Source of the DNA: Bisporella sp. PMI_857
Lineage: Eukaryota > Ascomycota > Leotiomycetes > Helotiales > Helotiaceae
DNA: 64,000 nucleotides
NCBI GenBank assembly: GCA_021307315.1
Contig: JAJSPD010000017.1
Coordinates: 248,001-312,000 of the forward strand
Direction of reading: 5' to 3'
Shown here one piece after another: positions 32,437-43,394 of the stretch. The notes under the pieces were generated by a model that was not told the DNA's origin, made no database searches, and was given only the letters and a program-made list of their open reading frames with translations. Position numbers and translations under genes: made by a program. How positions within the stretch are numbered: the stretch's first letter is position 1; each line of letters begins with the position of its first letter.

Positions 32437-35400
32437 ATGAAGTTGCTTCCAATACTGGCGCTTCTGCCAAGCGTGCTTGCGCTGGGACAAGAGCCCATCG
32501 TAACGACGGTTCAGAAAGCTGGATTGCTACAATTAGCAGGTCAAGGCATCAATGGCCAAATTCTGCTGAGCGCCGATGACTGGTGGGGCGTTATTCGTGC
32601 GGCCGAGGACCTGGCGAGTGATTTTGGGAAAATTTCAGGGAAGAACTTGACGTTAGGCAGCTGGGTGCAGAAAGCACATAGTAAGAGGAACGCGCAGTCT
32701 GGGCCTCCACCTCCTAATGGACCCCCGGGCGGTTTTGGGCCACCCGCGTTCCCGGGTGGAGAGCCTAGGCCGGGACAGCCTAGTGGAGTCCCAAACCCGC
32801 CAGATAGCGAGGGCCACGAAGGGACGCAACAGGAAAGCGGAAAGACGACGGTGCTGTATAAATATCGTCCGCCTACTAGCGATGTGAATGTGAGCAAACC
32901 ATTTCCCATTTTTGGGGGAGCATAGTTGACGCAAAACCATAGTATACACTCGGTCCAGAAGAGTCTTTCAGGGGCCCATCACTGCTACCTTCCGCACCAA
33001 ACAAAACAGTGATAATTGCAGGCACGATTGGCAAATCATCCGTCATCAATCAGCTTATCGCAACACAGAAAATAGACCCAGGACCCGTCCTTGGCAGATG
33101 GGAGTCCTTCATAAGCCAAGTCATCACAAATCCTCTCCCCGGAATCGACCGCGCGCTCGTGATAGCAGGCTCAGATTTGAGAGGCACCATCTATGGGCTC
33201 TACGATATCAGCGAGCAGATCGGAGTCAGCCCTTGGTATTGGTTTGCGGATGTCCCGCCACGCAAAACCTCTGCAGTCTACGCCCTGAATACCAAGAAAG
33301 TTCAAGGTCCGCCATCCATCAGGTATCGTGGAATCTTCTTAAATGATGAGCAACCCGCGCTCACCAACTGGATTAACATGAACTACGCCCCAGGTCTCTA
33401 TGGACCCGGCTTCAACCACTTCTTCTACAGCAGAGTGTTTGAGTTGCTGTTGAGATTAAGGGCTAATTATCTGTGGCCCGCAGAATGGAACAGCATGTTC
33501 TACGTAGACGATTACGCCAACCAGCCGCTTGCAGACGCCTATGGTATCGACATGGGCACCAGCCATACCGAACCAATGCAGCGAGCGTCCATCGAATGGG
33601 GCTATTTCGGGAAACAGTACGGAGGCAATGGACAATGGGAGTATGACACCAACAATGCTTCCCTCTCCAAGTACTTCAAGTATGGCGCTCAGAGAGCAAA
33701 GCCTTATGCAAAGAGTACGCTGTTCACGATGGCAATGAGAGGGTCGGGCGATACAGCGATCCTGTTGACGCAGGAACAAGCGATTCAGGTGCTGATTGAC
33801 TGTGTGGCGGATCAGCGTAGAGTGCTTGCAGAGGTTTTTAATAGGACAGATGGTAAATTGGAGGATATTCCGCAAGTGTGGACGCTGTATAAGGAAGTGC
33901 AGGGGTATTATGAGGGTGGGATGGACGTCCCTGATGATATTACACTACTGTGGTCAGATGATAATTGGGGAAATACAAGGAGGTTGCCGATTGGGAACGA
34001 GACAAAGAGAGCTGGTGGAAGCGGGGTGTATTATCATTTTGACTATGTTGGGGATCCAAGGAGCTACAAGTGGATTAACACGATCCAGCTGCAAAAGACT
34101 GTCCAGCAGGTTTGTTCCACCTCTTCTCTGATTCGGTGACCGATGAATGCTGACTAAAATAGTTGCAACTGGCGTATGCTAGGCAAGCTGACAGGATTTG
34201 GGTCGTTAATGTGGGTGATCTGAAGCCTTTAGAGATCCCCATCAATCATTACATGGATCTAGCCTACGATACACCAAAATGGGGTTATGACAGCGTACCG
34301 AAGTGGCTCAAAGCATGGGCAAACCGTGAATTCGGCCCAGAGAACGCAGATGGTATCTCTTCCGTCGTGGATCGCTATGGAACGTACGCAGCGCGCCGCA
34401 AGTACGAGCTCTTAGATCCAAGCACCTACAGTGTCATCAACTACAATGAAGCGGAAGTCATCCTCGCTCAATGGGATAGCTTAGCCAAAGACGCACAAGC
34501 AATATATGATAAGCTGGATAAAGCTAGTCAGCCAGCTTTCTATGAAATGATTCTGCAACCTGTTCTCGGAGGAGGAGTTGTGACAAAGATTCATATTGAA
34601 ACAGCGAAAAATACGCAGTTTGTTGCGCAAAAGAGGAATAGCGCAAATGATGTGGCAACGGGCGTCATTGCACTGTTTAAAGAAGATCATGAGTTGACCC
34701 AAAGGTATCATGATTTGCTTGATGGAAAGTGGAATCATATACTTGACCAGACGCATTTGGGGTATAGCTACTGGCAGCAACCTATGGTGAGTCCTTTTTT
34801 TTTTTAAGGTTTGAGGGGAAGTAACTACTGACATTAGGCAGCGAAACACTATTCCGCCTCTTGGCTTTGTTCAAAATCTTGAGATATCTCTAGCCGGCAA
34901 TCTAGGAGTCGGAGTTGAAGGCTCAAATGCAACAGTATCTGGTGATGATGCATATCATGCCCTCTCATCACAAACCCTCACACTCCCACCAATCGACCCC
35001 TACGGCCCTAAAACCCGCTGGATTGAGATATTCGCTCGTGGTCCCCAAGCCTGCGATTGGAAAGTCTCACCTTGGGCTTCCTACGTAAAAGTCACCAAGA
35101 CATCCGGTACAACAGGTGGCTCCAACGGTACCGACGTACGAATCTACATCTCCGTCGACTGGGCAAAAGCTCCCGCTGCTCCTAACACCACAACCGTAAA
35201 CATAAACGTCACCTCTCCTTGTGGCTGGGGTTCTTCCGGTGAGCCGTTGATCAAGGTCCCTATCGTAAATGTTGCCGCGCCATCAGACTTCAAAGGCTTT
35301 GTCGAAAGCGACAAGTACCTTGCCTTCGAAGCCGAGCACACATCACGCAACACCGCCGTATCCGGCGTCTCGTACCAAACGCTCCCCGGCCACGGTCGCA

Positions 35401-35906
35401 CCCTCTCCGGAGTCACTCTAGTACCCGTGCTCGCGCCATCACAATCCCCTGCTTCCGGTCCAGTGCTCGAATACGACATCTACACATTCACTAATACCTC
35501 CAAAGCCAACGCCACGCTCTACATTTCCCCCGCTCTAAACCAAATGGGCCGCTTGCGACCCCTCAAATACGCGATAGCCTTCGATAATGAATCGCCGCAG
35601 ATCGTGCAGCCGGTGCGGAATACCACCGGTGTGGAAGGCGCTGGGTTGCCCGTCGGATGGGGAGGAGCTGTCGCTGATGCCGTTTGGGGGCTCAGCAGCG
35701 GGAACTCGACAACGACGACTCATAACCTTGAGAAGGTGGGAAAGCATACACTGAAACTGTGGTTATTAGAGCCTGGGCTGGTGGTGCAGAAGGTGGTGCT
35801 GGATTTAGGAGGTGTGAGAAAGAGTTATTTGGGGCCGCCGGAGAGCTTTAGGCAGGGTGTGCAGAGTTTGGACGCGTATAAGGGGGAGAATTTTGCTGGG
35901 GTCTGA
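32437..35906 (+). CDS. Secreted GH115 xylan alpha-1,2-glucuronidase
   Basis: Exons 32437-32889, 32943-34109, 34163-34786 and 34842-35906 give 1102 residues. The signal peptide is MKLLPILALLPSVLA. The first intron removes an apparent stop and joins PPTSDVN to YTLGPEESFRGPS, then VIIAGTIGKSSVI. The central barrel has SIRYRGIFLNDEQPAL, NYLWPAEWNSMFYVDD and GSGDTAILLTQEQAIQ. It continues DITLLWSDDNWGNTRRLP and GVYYHFDYVGDPRSYKW, all typical of GH115. The C-terminal part is beta-rich with many NxT/S sequons. An unusual Pro/Gly-rich insertion (about residues 88-135, GPPPPNGPPGGFGPPAFPGG) interrupts the N-terminal domain. Family members remove (4-O-methyl)-glucuronic acid from glucuronoxylan and would complement the GH11 xylanase at 58 kb. 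Confidence 0.94.
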
Positions 35907-36529
35907 GGTGATGAGCGTTATTACAATGGAATTTAATATAGCAATGTATGTTTATATGTTGTTGTTTTTCCGTTCTAACGCCTATAGTGCTTTTTACTAC
36001 TAAGAGCCATGTATTGATTGTATGAGCATGGACATGGATTGGCATTAGAGCTTGACAGGGCAATTCTTGTCGAGAGTCTCCTATTAGGCAGAGTTGACTT
36101 GACGTCTACCAAACAGAAAATAAGTAGGCAGGATGAAATACCATGCATGCGCCGAATACGCCAAAACCAATAGGCCGTTGCCTCCTATGCCTGCAGCTTC
36201 ATGCTATCGAATCAGCATGCTCGAAATCACGAGTGTGGCTACACGAAAGGGCAAAAAGAGGGCGAAAAAGAGGGCGAAAAGGGCGATTGACGACATGCGA
36301 CAGAACTCTGAAATCTCGTAATCGAGAAAAGGTATTGGTTCGAGAGATTGCAATTCATTGGTCAGAGGTTGATCGCCTGAAAACTTCAAATTTTGTGTGT
36401 AAACAAGCGTCTTGGCTTGGAGACATGGAAAGTGCATTTCTAGAGTAGTTTTGGCAAGCCCCCTGAACCTGGCTCAACAGCCTTACTTGGAATCGTGATT
36501 ACCATTACCATTATTACCGCCATCACTAG
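35907..36529. other. Convergent 3' intergenic region
   Basis: About 620 bp between the GH115 and UVRAG/Vps38 stop codons. A repeated GGGCGAAAA/GAGGGCGAAAA word occurs around 36250-36280. No gene is supported. Confidence 0.4.
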
Positions 36530-38248
36530 TTATCTACCGGCCACATTCTCTCTGAGCCCGCTTGTGCGCAGACTTTGCCTGTGGTCATTACCGAACGGCA
36601 GCTTCGGTGGCTTCAATTCGCTGAACTTGCCATTCCCACTTGAGCCACTCAGGACTCCCCCACTCAGGTTCAACTTCTTCACAGCATCGCTCCGATGTTC
36701 GCTCTCTTCGCTTCCTCGTCGACTGATTGTGGGTGTTCCGTTCCATCCTCCTACTAGGCCCCTTACGCCTCCTCTCTTCCGCCCTGGAAGCTCTTCACTG
36801 CCCGCACTAGCCACATAGAGCAGATATTTCAGATTTGGCAGTGTTTGCCTGATATCAACGACTTTCAACCCTTGGCTTTCTGCTAGAACTTCGATGTCTT
36901 TGTTCAGCAAAAAGACGCCATAATCGAATCTAAATTTGATAGTTGATTTAGGGAATAGAGGAAACGTCCGTGCATTCGAGTCGAGTACTGAGATGTTGTC
37001 GTGTATAAGCGATCGAGAGCCGCCAGGTGTGATAGGGTAAGGTAGCGGAACAGAGAGGTAGTATTGTAGCATATCAACTACCCGGGCAACATAACCCAGC
37101 GCGGCTGACACAACGTCTTCATCTGCATCATCAAAGGAAGAGTTTGCAAGAGGAAGGCCGCAAATTGTAAAGAGAAGGGATTGGGAGGTAGGTTCGATTG
37201 GAAATATGTCCAGTAATTCTTCACAAATCCTTCTCCGTTGGCCATGAATACCAGATTGACTAGCAGCATGTAGTTTCCGACATGCATCTAACTTCTCTTG
37301 TGCAGAAGAAACATCATCATTTGCACGCCACTGAACCTCTTCTCCCAACTTTATGGCAGCACGTCGGGCAGCTAATGATGTTTGGAGCTCGTTTCTTTTT
37401 CGTATAGAATGCTTTAGCAGTTTCCGCTGCGCCGCCACATATCGCGTGGCCAGAGCTGCGTCTTCTCTTGCTTGAGGTGATTCATCAGTAGCGGCAGATC
37501 GCAAGATGGCATTTATTTGATCTGCGAGTTCTTCACGAGTTGCAAGAGCATCTTGTATCGACTCGTCAAGATTGGATAGCCGCATTAGAGCATTATAGGA
37601 GGATGTTGGAAGATATAGGGCTGCTTTCGGCTTTGGGGGCTTGGAGGAGAGGTCGATAGTGTAAATGCCATCTATCAGATGGAAAAGGATACAATTGGAC
37701 GGAAACGGGTGTTTTTCGAGCGTCCCAATAAACTGCAGAGACTGCAGTTGAACCTCCTCTTCAATCAAAGGAACAAAGCGTCCACGATTGACCCATATTC
37801 TTATAACAACTGTATCCAAACGACTAATGGCAGGTCCCAGAGTTTGCAGATCAAAGAATCGATACGTAGGGTTCATGGCCTTCTCCACTACTTCGCTGAT
37901 ATATATTGGTTCGTCCTGTCCTTTGCAATGTATGGTGAAGAATGAATCCACCATCCTACTATCTATGACATCCTCAAGCTTCTTCTGCCGGAAGTCTGGA
38001 GTCGCGCCAGCCCAATTTGTGCTCACCCTTCGAGCTGTTTTGGGCCGAAGCTCTGACGAGGAGTGCGAATGATGCAGAGGGGGGCTTCGTAAAGCCTCAA
38101 GCTTCTGAGGCGACTTATTGAGCCCTCCATCGTCGATTGTTTTTCCCCGTGGTGGGGAGAGTGTCAGGTTCCGTAAATATACGCCTCGTAGATGGCGTAC
38201 TTTTCGATTCTGAGGAAGAAGCAACGGACGCGAGGATTCCGAGGCCAT
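36530..38248 (-). CDS. UVRAG/Vps38-like subunit of the class III PI3-kinase complex II
   Basis: A single exon of 572 residues starts at the ATG at 38248 (MASESSRPLLLPQNRKVRHL); upstream in-frame codons are not ATG. The N-terminal part contains HLRGVYLRNLTLSPPRGKTI and a C2-like region (VDSFFTIHCKGQDEPIYISE). The middle (about 230-330) is an alpha-helical coiled coil rich in Arg/Ala/Gln. The C-terminal Atg14/UVRAG domain has ICEELLDIFPIEP, VARVVDMLQYYLSVPLPYPI and FLLNKDIEVLAESQGL. The family works with Vps34, Vps15 and Vps30/Beclin at endosomes in vacuolar sorting and autophagosome maturation. The serine-rich tail is probably disordered. Confidence 0.9.
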   Translation of the reverse strand: MASESSRPLLLPQNRKVRHLRGVYLRNLTLSPPRGKTIDDGGLNKSPQKLEALRSPPLHHSHSSSELRPKTARRVSTNWAGATPDFRQKKLEDVIDSRMVDSFFTIHCKGQDEPIYISEVVEKAMNPTYRFFDLQTLGPAISRLDTVVIRIWVNRGRFVPLIEEEVQLQSLQFIGTLEKHPFPSNCILFHLIDGIYTIDLSSKPPKPKAALYLPTSSYNALMRLSNLDESIQDALATREELADQINAILRSAATDESPQAREDAALATRYVAAQRKLLKHSIRKRNELQTSLAARRAAIKLGEEVQWRANDDVSSAQEKLDACRKLHAASQSGIHGQRRRICEELLDIFPIEPTSQSLLFTICGLPLANSSFDDADEDVVSAALGYVARVVDMLQYYLSVPLPYPITPGGSRSLIHDNISVLDSNARTFPLFPKSTIKFRFDYGVFLLNKDIEVLAESQGLKVVDIRQTLPNLKYLLYVASAGSEELPGRKRGGVRGLVGGWNGTPTISRRGSEESEHRSDAVKKLNLSGGVLSGSSGNGKFSELKPPKLPFGNDHRQSLRTSGLRENVAGR

Positions 38249-38645
38249 GGTGATGATGCTCCAGGTACCTGGGGTTGGTGTAAACAAAAGAGGTTTAGTG
38301 AAATCGGCCAAACTCAATCTATCAGCCTTGTCTGGCAAGGCTGTCTCAGTTCAACATCGATCATTCTGCAAGTGGATTTCATCATAACTGAAGTCACGAC
38401 ATATCGAGACTTGTTAATTAGGTACCCTTCATTGAATACTGTATTAATTTTTATTCATGAGCTTATAATCTGAACAGCTTCAGCGCTTCTGTATTCTGAA
38501 ACTATCGTATCCTACGATAGGCACTTGCCCTCACAAGAACCAGGCAAAGGCTCCATAAGGTTCTCCATCCCCTAGTCCAAATACGTGGACACCGTGATTA
38601 TAGGGTTTAATGCTAAGCAAGACTGTCAGGCAATAGTTACCAAGC
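38249..38645. other. Spacer between UVRAG/Vps38 and the RAE1 relic
   Basis: About 400 bp upstream of the UVRAG/Vps38 start; presumed promoter. ATCGTATCCTACGATAG near 38505-38521 is a short inverted repeat (CTATCG-type arms). No gene. Confidence 0.4.
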
Positions 38646-39998
38646 TCAATACCACTGGCGTTTGCTCCTATTCTTAGGATTGGTCTCCTCAGCTGACAGT
38701 GGATGAAGCATGACCTTATTTGGATGATCGGGAGTATTGTAAGCATAGCCCTTGTTCTAGTCGTAGCTCACAGCATAGGCAAAGGTGCTCGCATTAAAGT
38801 TGTACGCTGTAGCTGAAATGGGTCCTCCAACACTAGGATATGACTATCAAAAAAGGTCAGTATTAAGTAGAGTGGTTTCGAGTTATTTTGTAAGTTTGAG
38901 AAACCGGGTTGTTACCTTGAGTCGAGTTTTAGCTTCGTAGTCCCAGAAGCTGGGTGTACCATCGGACCCAGCAGTGCTAAATGTACCTGTCCTTGAATTG
39001 GTAGAGATAGCATTGACGCTCCAGCACTTGACTTCTTTACCCCTAGTACCTGCTGAAACTTGATCTCGATGGCATTTGAAGGAAAAGTTCAGACTGTGAG
39101 TTGTTAGTATATTTACTACCGCCCAAATATCCAGAAATTGACAGGTTCTGGAAGTAGCATAACCAAGAGGGTCTTCTCGTCCTTTCCTCTCGCCGGCATA
39201 CGGTCTTGCAAAACTTACCGCTGGTAGTTCTTATCAATATTCTGGGTTGAGACTCTCGCCTCAATACTTCCAAGGCAAAATCCTCTACTGTCCTTGAAAC
39301 AGCTAATGGTCCTACTTTAATTCTTCAAAGTACTTTCAATAGTCTTGTGGACGCGTCCTGGATCATCAAGGTTGATAACTGCGACTCTTTTGTCTGCAAG
39401 GGCTGCGACCATGAGCTTATCTCTGACATCCATAGCATAAACTCTCTCAGGCAAAGCGATTATAGCAACCGGATTTGCTGTTCTCATATCCCAGTATCGA
39501 ATAGTTCTGTCCCAGGATCCAGTAACAATTAGTTGGCTTGCCATTTCAGATACTTTGACAAACTTGACTGCCTTGATTGGGGCGTCATGAACAGCTACTG
39601 TTTGAGAAGGATAGCCCTGTGCGCCTAAGTCGATGACCTTGGCAGTCATATCTGCACCTGCGCCTGCAAATTTGGCTCCAGTCTATAAGCGTTAGAATCT
39701 ATCAATATATTGGCGTAGAACGGCAATGCACTTCAGCCCAATCGCAGCTGAGAACGGGACCATCGAAATCTATTGACGCAACACCAACTCCTCCGAGGTT
39801 CGGCTTGATATCGTAGATGCGAACCTTTTTATCCCAAGCGCTCACGGCTAGATGATCAGCCACGGGTGAGAAGGACAACGAAAAGATGCTATCTTCGGGA
39901 AGAGATGACAACATGACATCTTTTTCAAGGTCTGCACTGGTATCTATGGTAGCTGACCGTGGTCCGGTGGGAGTCAAACGAGAATTGAAAGAAGACAT
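38646..39998 (-). pseudogene. RAE1/GLE2 mRNA-export WD40 protein gene with two nonsense codons
   Basis: Exons 39998-39732, 39682-39219, 39093-38916 and 38843-38646 close in phase over 369 codons. Recognisable blocks include LPEDSIFSLSFSPVADHLAV, PVLSCDWAE/TGAKFAGAGADM, VTGSWDRTIRYWDMRTAN, GFCLGSIEARVSTQN, RLNFSFKCHRDQ, GTFSTAGSDGTPSFWDYE, GGPISATAYNFNASTFAYAV and NKVMLHPLSAEE. TAA at 39317-39319 stands where orthologs have glutamine (LK-x-Q-x-R). TAG at 38757-38759 replaces the tryptophan of the conserved SYDWSKG. Both are single C-to-T type changes on one strand or the other. The segment after CHRDQ (VSAGTRGKEVKCW) aligns poorly. The normal protein is a seven-blade propeller that bridges mRNPs to Nup98-type nucleoporins, so a second intact copy is likely elsewhere. 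Confidence 0.85.
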
Positions 39999-41944
39999 AT
40001 TGGGGGGAGCGCGGGTTGCAAGAGGTTGCAAAGAGGTAGGAACGAACAGAACTTATTCTTAGTAAAATCTATGATATCCTTAAGCATCCTCCTTACTCCA
40101 GCCTTGCCTTAACTGCAGGCGACGTTATTCGCCAGCAAAATTCGCAAATGGTACTTTGAAAGACTGTTCTGGAAAGAACTGCTGATAAGGTGAGTTTTAC
40201 TCAAGGTTACCACGACCTTCTGTCAATATTTTTCATTGTTACCGCAACATTTTAACATAAACAAACAATAGATTGAATCTCGCTTTGTGAGTCAATGTTC
40301 TTCTGACCTAGTTAATATGTTCTGAATGTAATGATCTCAAATGAGATATTAAGCATGTCCGCAACCCTGTTCAAGACTGACACCAGTGTGTGTTTGGATT
40401 TAGTGGCTATCATATCACTATTTTTTGGAGAGTTCATATTCTGGCCTTTGTATGTCTTCTACGAGTGAATAGATATCTTAGGGCAAGATGCTCTGCTTTA
40501 ATGCTGTTCTTCTGATATTGACGAAAGAAATCATGAATAGTGTGGAGACAAAAGGGGCTTAAGCGAGAGACATATCAGGTTGCAGTCGAATACTTAGGTG
40601 TACATCACAGGTCCCAGACTCATAGCTCAAAATTTCCTATCTATAAACTAAATTATTTGATGTTTTGAGGCACAAATATAAGATGCCAGCAGTTTCTATT
40701 TCTCAATCATTCTCCTTTAAAGTCAATACAACCGTAAACAAAGGGTGGATCGGATAGAGCCGGTTAGCATAACCAGCACGGAATCATGAACTAGCAAGAT
40801 GACCTTATCGATAAGAAAGGCCATTGCATTGCTGTGTTATGTCGTGCGTTGTCACCCACATAAGTATGAGACGAAAAGCTTTTATACATGACAGATCCAC
40901 CCCTGCAACGCTACACGAGAAGGATTGATTGGATCCGTGCTACTTTGGGTATGAACGTTCCATACATCAGCTCACAATATGATTCCCTCATGGGACCCCC
41001 AAACAACTAGCTCCTCTCTTACACAAGCTTTCCTGACTTCCTTATCAGCCGTTTGTAGCCAGCTATGCTTTATATAGCATGTGGAAATGTGATGACTCAA
41101 TTGAATTAGCCACAGGATGGTGGGGGAGAGGCAGTACACTCCTACGAGCTATGATTGGTAGGTAGTATTCAACCACTACTTGGAGGCAGCATTCTAGGAC
41201 AGCATCGCCTCATCGGCTTAAGGATTGTCGGAATGTTAATATATTTCCTTGCTAGAAGGGTTGGACACTTTTTGGTTCTAGAACCAGACAGCGCTTGAGA
41301 ATGCTCCAAGAAGTGTGACGGGTTGTGACGAGGCTTCTATTTCAGCAGATTTCCCTCCACAAATATCAGAGATATGAGTAGACATGGAAATGACAGAATA
41401 TATGATGGGAATACGAAGGCTGCTAAAGGATTGCGGCTTTTTTATAAGAATGGTAACATGAGGTTATCGTAATTTAAGCTGAAGACGAACTGGATACTCC
41501 CGTCACTAGCTAGTCGGTTTTAGAAAGGTTAAATCAACAAGTGATCATCTATTTTCACATTTGCTCAAACACCTTGTCCGAACAACTTTGCACTCTAATA
41601 AGGTTATTCAACCTTTACCATCATTGATACATTGTCACTACCATCCCTCGCTTCTGCACGTCTCCCAACATACACACCTTGCAGACGTAGTGGTTGCAAC
41701 GATCTGCTTCGATCAGTTGGCTTACTTATAACGCTATAGCACCACCCGGCCAGCTTTAACCGCACCACGAACTTACCTCCCTCATTTGCTCATACTCCCC
41801 TGCAACTACACGGGTGCAATCCAGACCAGTGCATACCCACTGCACGCCAATACAATAGCCCGAGTCAGCGCCGCAACCCCGTCTCACAAATTTTATCACT
41901 TGTCTATCTAGACGACAGACATCCTCTCTTTTCTTTTCTCGACC
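39999..41944. other. Long AT-rich intergenic region between the RAE1 relic and aprt
   Basis: 1.95 kb without a supported gene. The 200 bp before the aprt ATG is C-rich. A 12 bp palindromic double GATA site lies at 40804-40815. Confidence 0.5.
40804..40815. promoter_or_regulatory. Palindromic double GATA-factor site
   Basis: CTTATCGATAAG contains GATAAG on both strands with overlapping cores, a match to the HGATAR consensus of fungal GATA factors such as AreA. It lies 1.1 kb upstream of aprt. An identical 12-mer occurs at 43201-43212. Function is inferred. Confidence 0.35.
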
Positions 41945-42684
41945 ATGACCGCCCAACAAGACACCCAACCGTCTGTTTCCCTTGCAGAAACGACAAACCA
42001 TGCCTCGAGATCAAAGCCCGAGTCCACCGCCGCTCCCACCGGTGCCGCCCAACTCTCCGGTCGAAAGGTAATATTGCGGGCAGCTCTCCGACAATTTCCC
42101 GACTTCCCCATTCCAGGCATTGACTTTGTCGACATACTTCCCCTCTTCGCCTCTCACGATTTACACGAGACCCTCATCGATGCTCTCGGTCTGCAAGTTC
42201 TCTCCTCTTACGGTGGCCAGAAGCCGGATGTTGTGGTGGGGTTAGATGCGCGGGGTTTTCTCTTTGGGCCCAGTCTGGCATTACGATTAGGAGCCGGCTT
42301 TGCGCCTGTTCGAAAGGCAGGAAAGCTACCTGGCCCTACGGCAGAGGCATCATTTGAGAAGGAGTACGGACAGGATTTCTTTCATATTCAGAAGGATGCT
42401 GTAAAGCCGGGACAAAAGGTGTTGGTGGTTGATGATATTATTGCAACTGGTACGTTTGCACAACAACATTCGCATAACTCCAATGATTTCCCTACACGTG
42501 CGAAAACGATCACTGACATAAACGCACAGGAGGATCTGCTGCAGCAGCTGGAAAGCTTGTTGAGCAGCTTGGTGGGACACTAATCGGATACCTTTTCATC
42601 CTCGAACTCGACTTCCTGAAGGGCCGCGACAAGCTCACGGCACCAGTTGAAACACTTTTACGAGACGACTTAATGGGTAAATAA
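41945..42684 (+). CDS. aprt: Adenine phosphoribosyltransferase
   Basis: Exons 41945-42449 and 42530-42684 give 219 residues. The 80 nt intron falls inside the PRPP-binding loop: [11 protein letters not shown] is joined to [15 protein letters not shown]. Upstream motifs are [15 protein letters not shown] and [20 protein letters not shown]. The enzyme makes AMP from adenine and PRPP in purine salvage; it is cytosolic. The N-terminal 35 residues ([16 protein letters not shown]) are an extension relative to yeast Apt1 and look disordered. An unspliced transcript would end early after a different tail, giving a truncated protein without the full loop. Confidence 0.95.
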
Positions 42685-43394
42685 ATATTTTTTTCACGAA
42701 CATATAATTTTTCATTACGGAACGATGGGGTTGGCGTCGGTGGCATCTAGACAGCATTGCTTATGAATGGAAAACTGGGAGGAAATATTAGGTGTGTGTT
42801 AGGATACTGTTGAGAGTTTATGTTCAGGATATCCACAAAACGTATATACCGAATATTTCCCCCCCCTAAAGGTGCTCTGCAAAGTGTTCATCCAGAGTTT
42901 CGAGCATGTAAGGCCCCTCACTCATAAATTGCTACCCCTCCTTCATGGTTCCACGACCTTTTGGTGAGACAGCGGTGAACAACGCCATTCGGAAACAGTG
43001 AACCGTGGGGGCGCATTAGTGGATTTCAGATTCTTGCCTACCGAACTCAAAACCTGATGATGTTACGACAAAGTCTGTTATTCTTGTAATTCATGTCTCA
43101 TTTTCAAATCGCGCTTCTTTCTGGTAACATGCATTTCTCCCGGAAAGCAATGGACATGGGAAACCGAAGGGGAAAAAAAAAAAAAAAGGTTTTCCAGATC
43201 CTTATCGATAAGGAATCACGCTAATGCGGCTCTCTCCGTCACTTGATTCCCGACCCGTTCCAGAACTAGGGCTCTATCAGGCTTGTGCATTCGTAGATTA
43301 AAATATCCTTTCATCCAAAAACAAATAATCAGCAAAACAAAATCCTGGTGGCTATGTTACTCATCTTTCCCCTTTAAAAGGTCAAGAACCTGGA
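42685..43394. other. Intergenic region with second palindromic GATA site and A15 tract
   Basis: 710 bp between aprt and the membrane-protein gene. An A15 homopolymer occupies 43173-43187. CCTTATCGATAAGG follows at 43200-43213, about 180 bp before the next ATG. No gene is visible. Confidence 0.5.
43201..43212. promoter_or_regulatory. Second palindromic double GATA site
   Basis: CTTATCGATAAG, identical to the 12-mer at 40804-40815 and extended here to a 14 bp palindrome. It is 183 bp upstream of the membrane-protein start, a usual distance for a fungal promoter element. Role inferred. Confidence 0.35.

Noticed and set aside
32890..32942. Apparent stop codon separating two GH115 frames
   Set aside because: It lies inside a 53 nt intron with a GTGAGC donor; splicing restores TSDVN-YTLGPEE, so the gene is intact.
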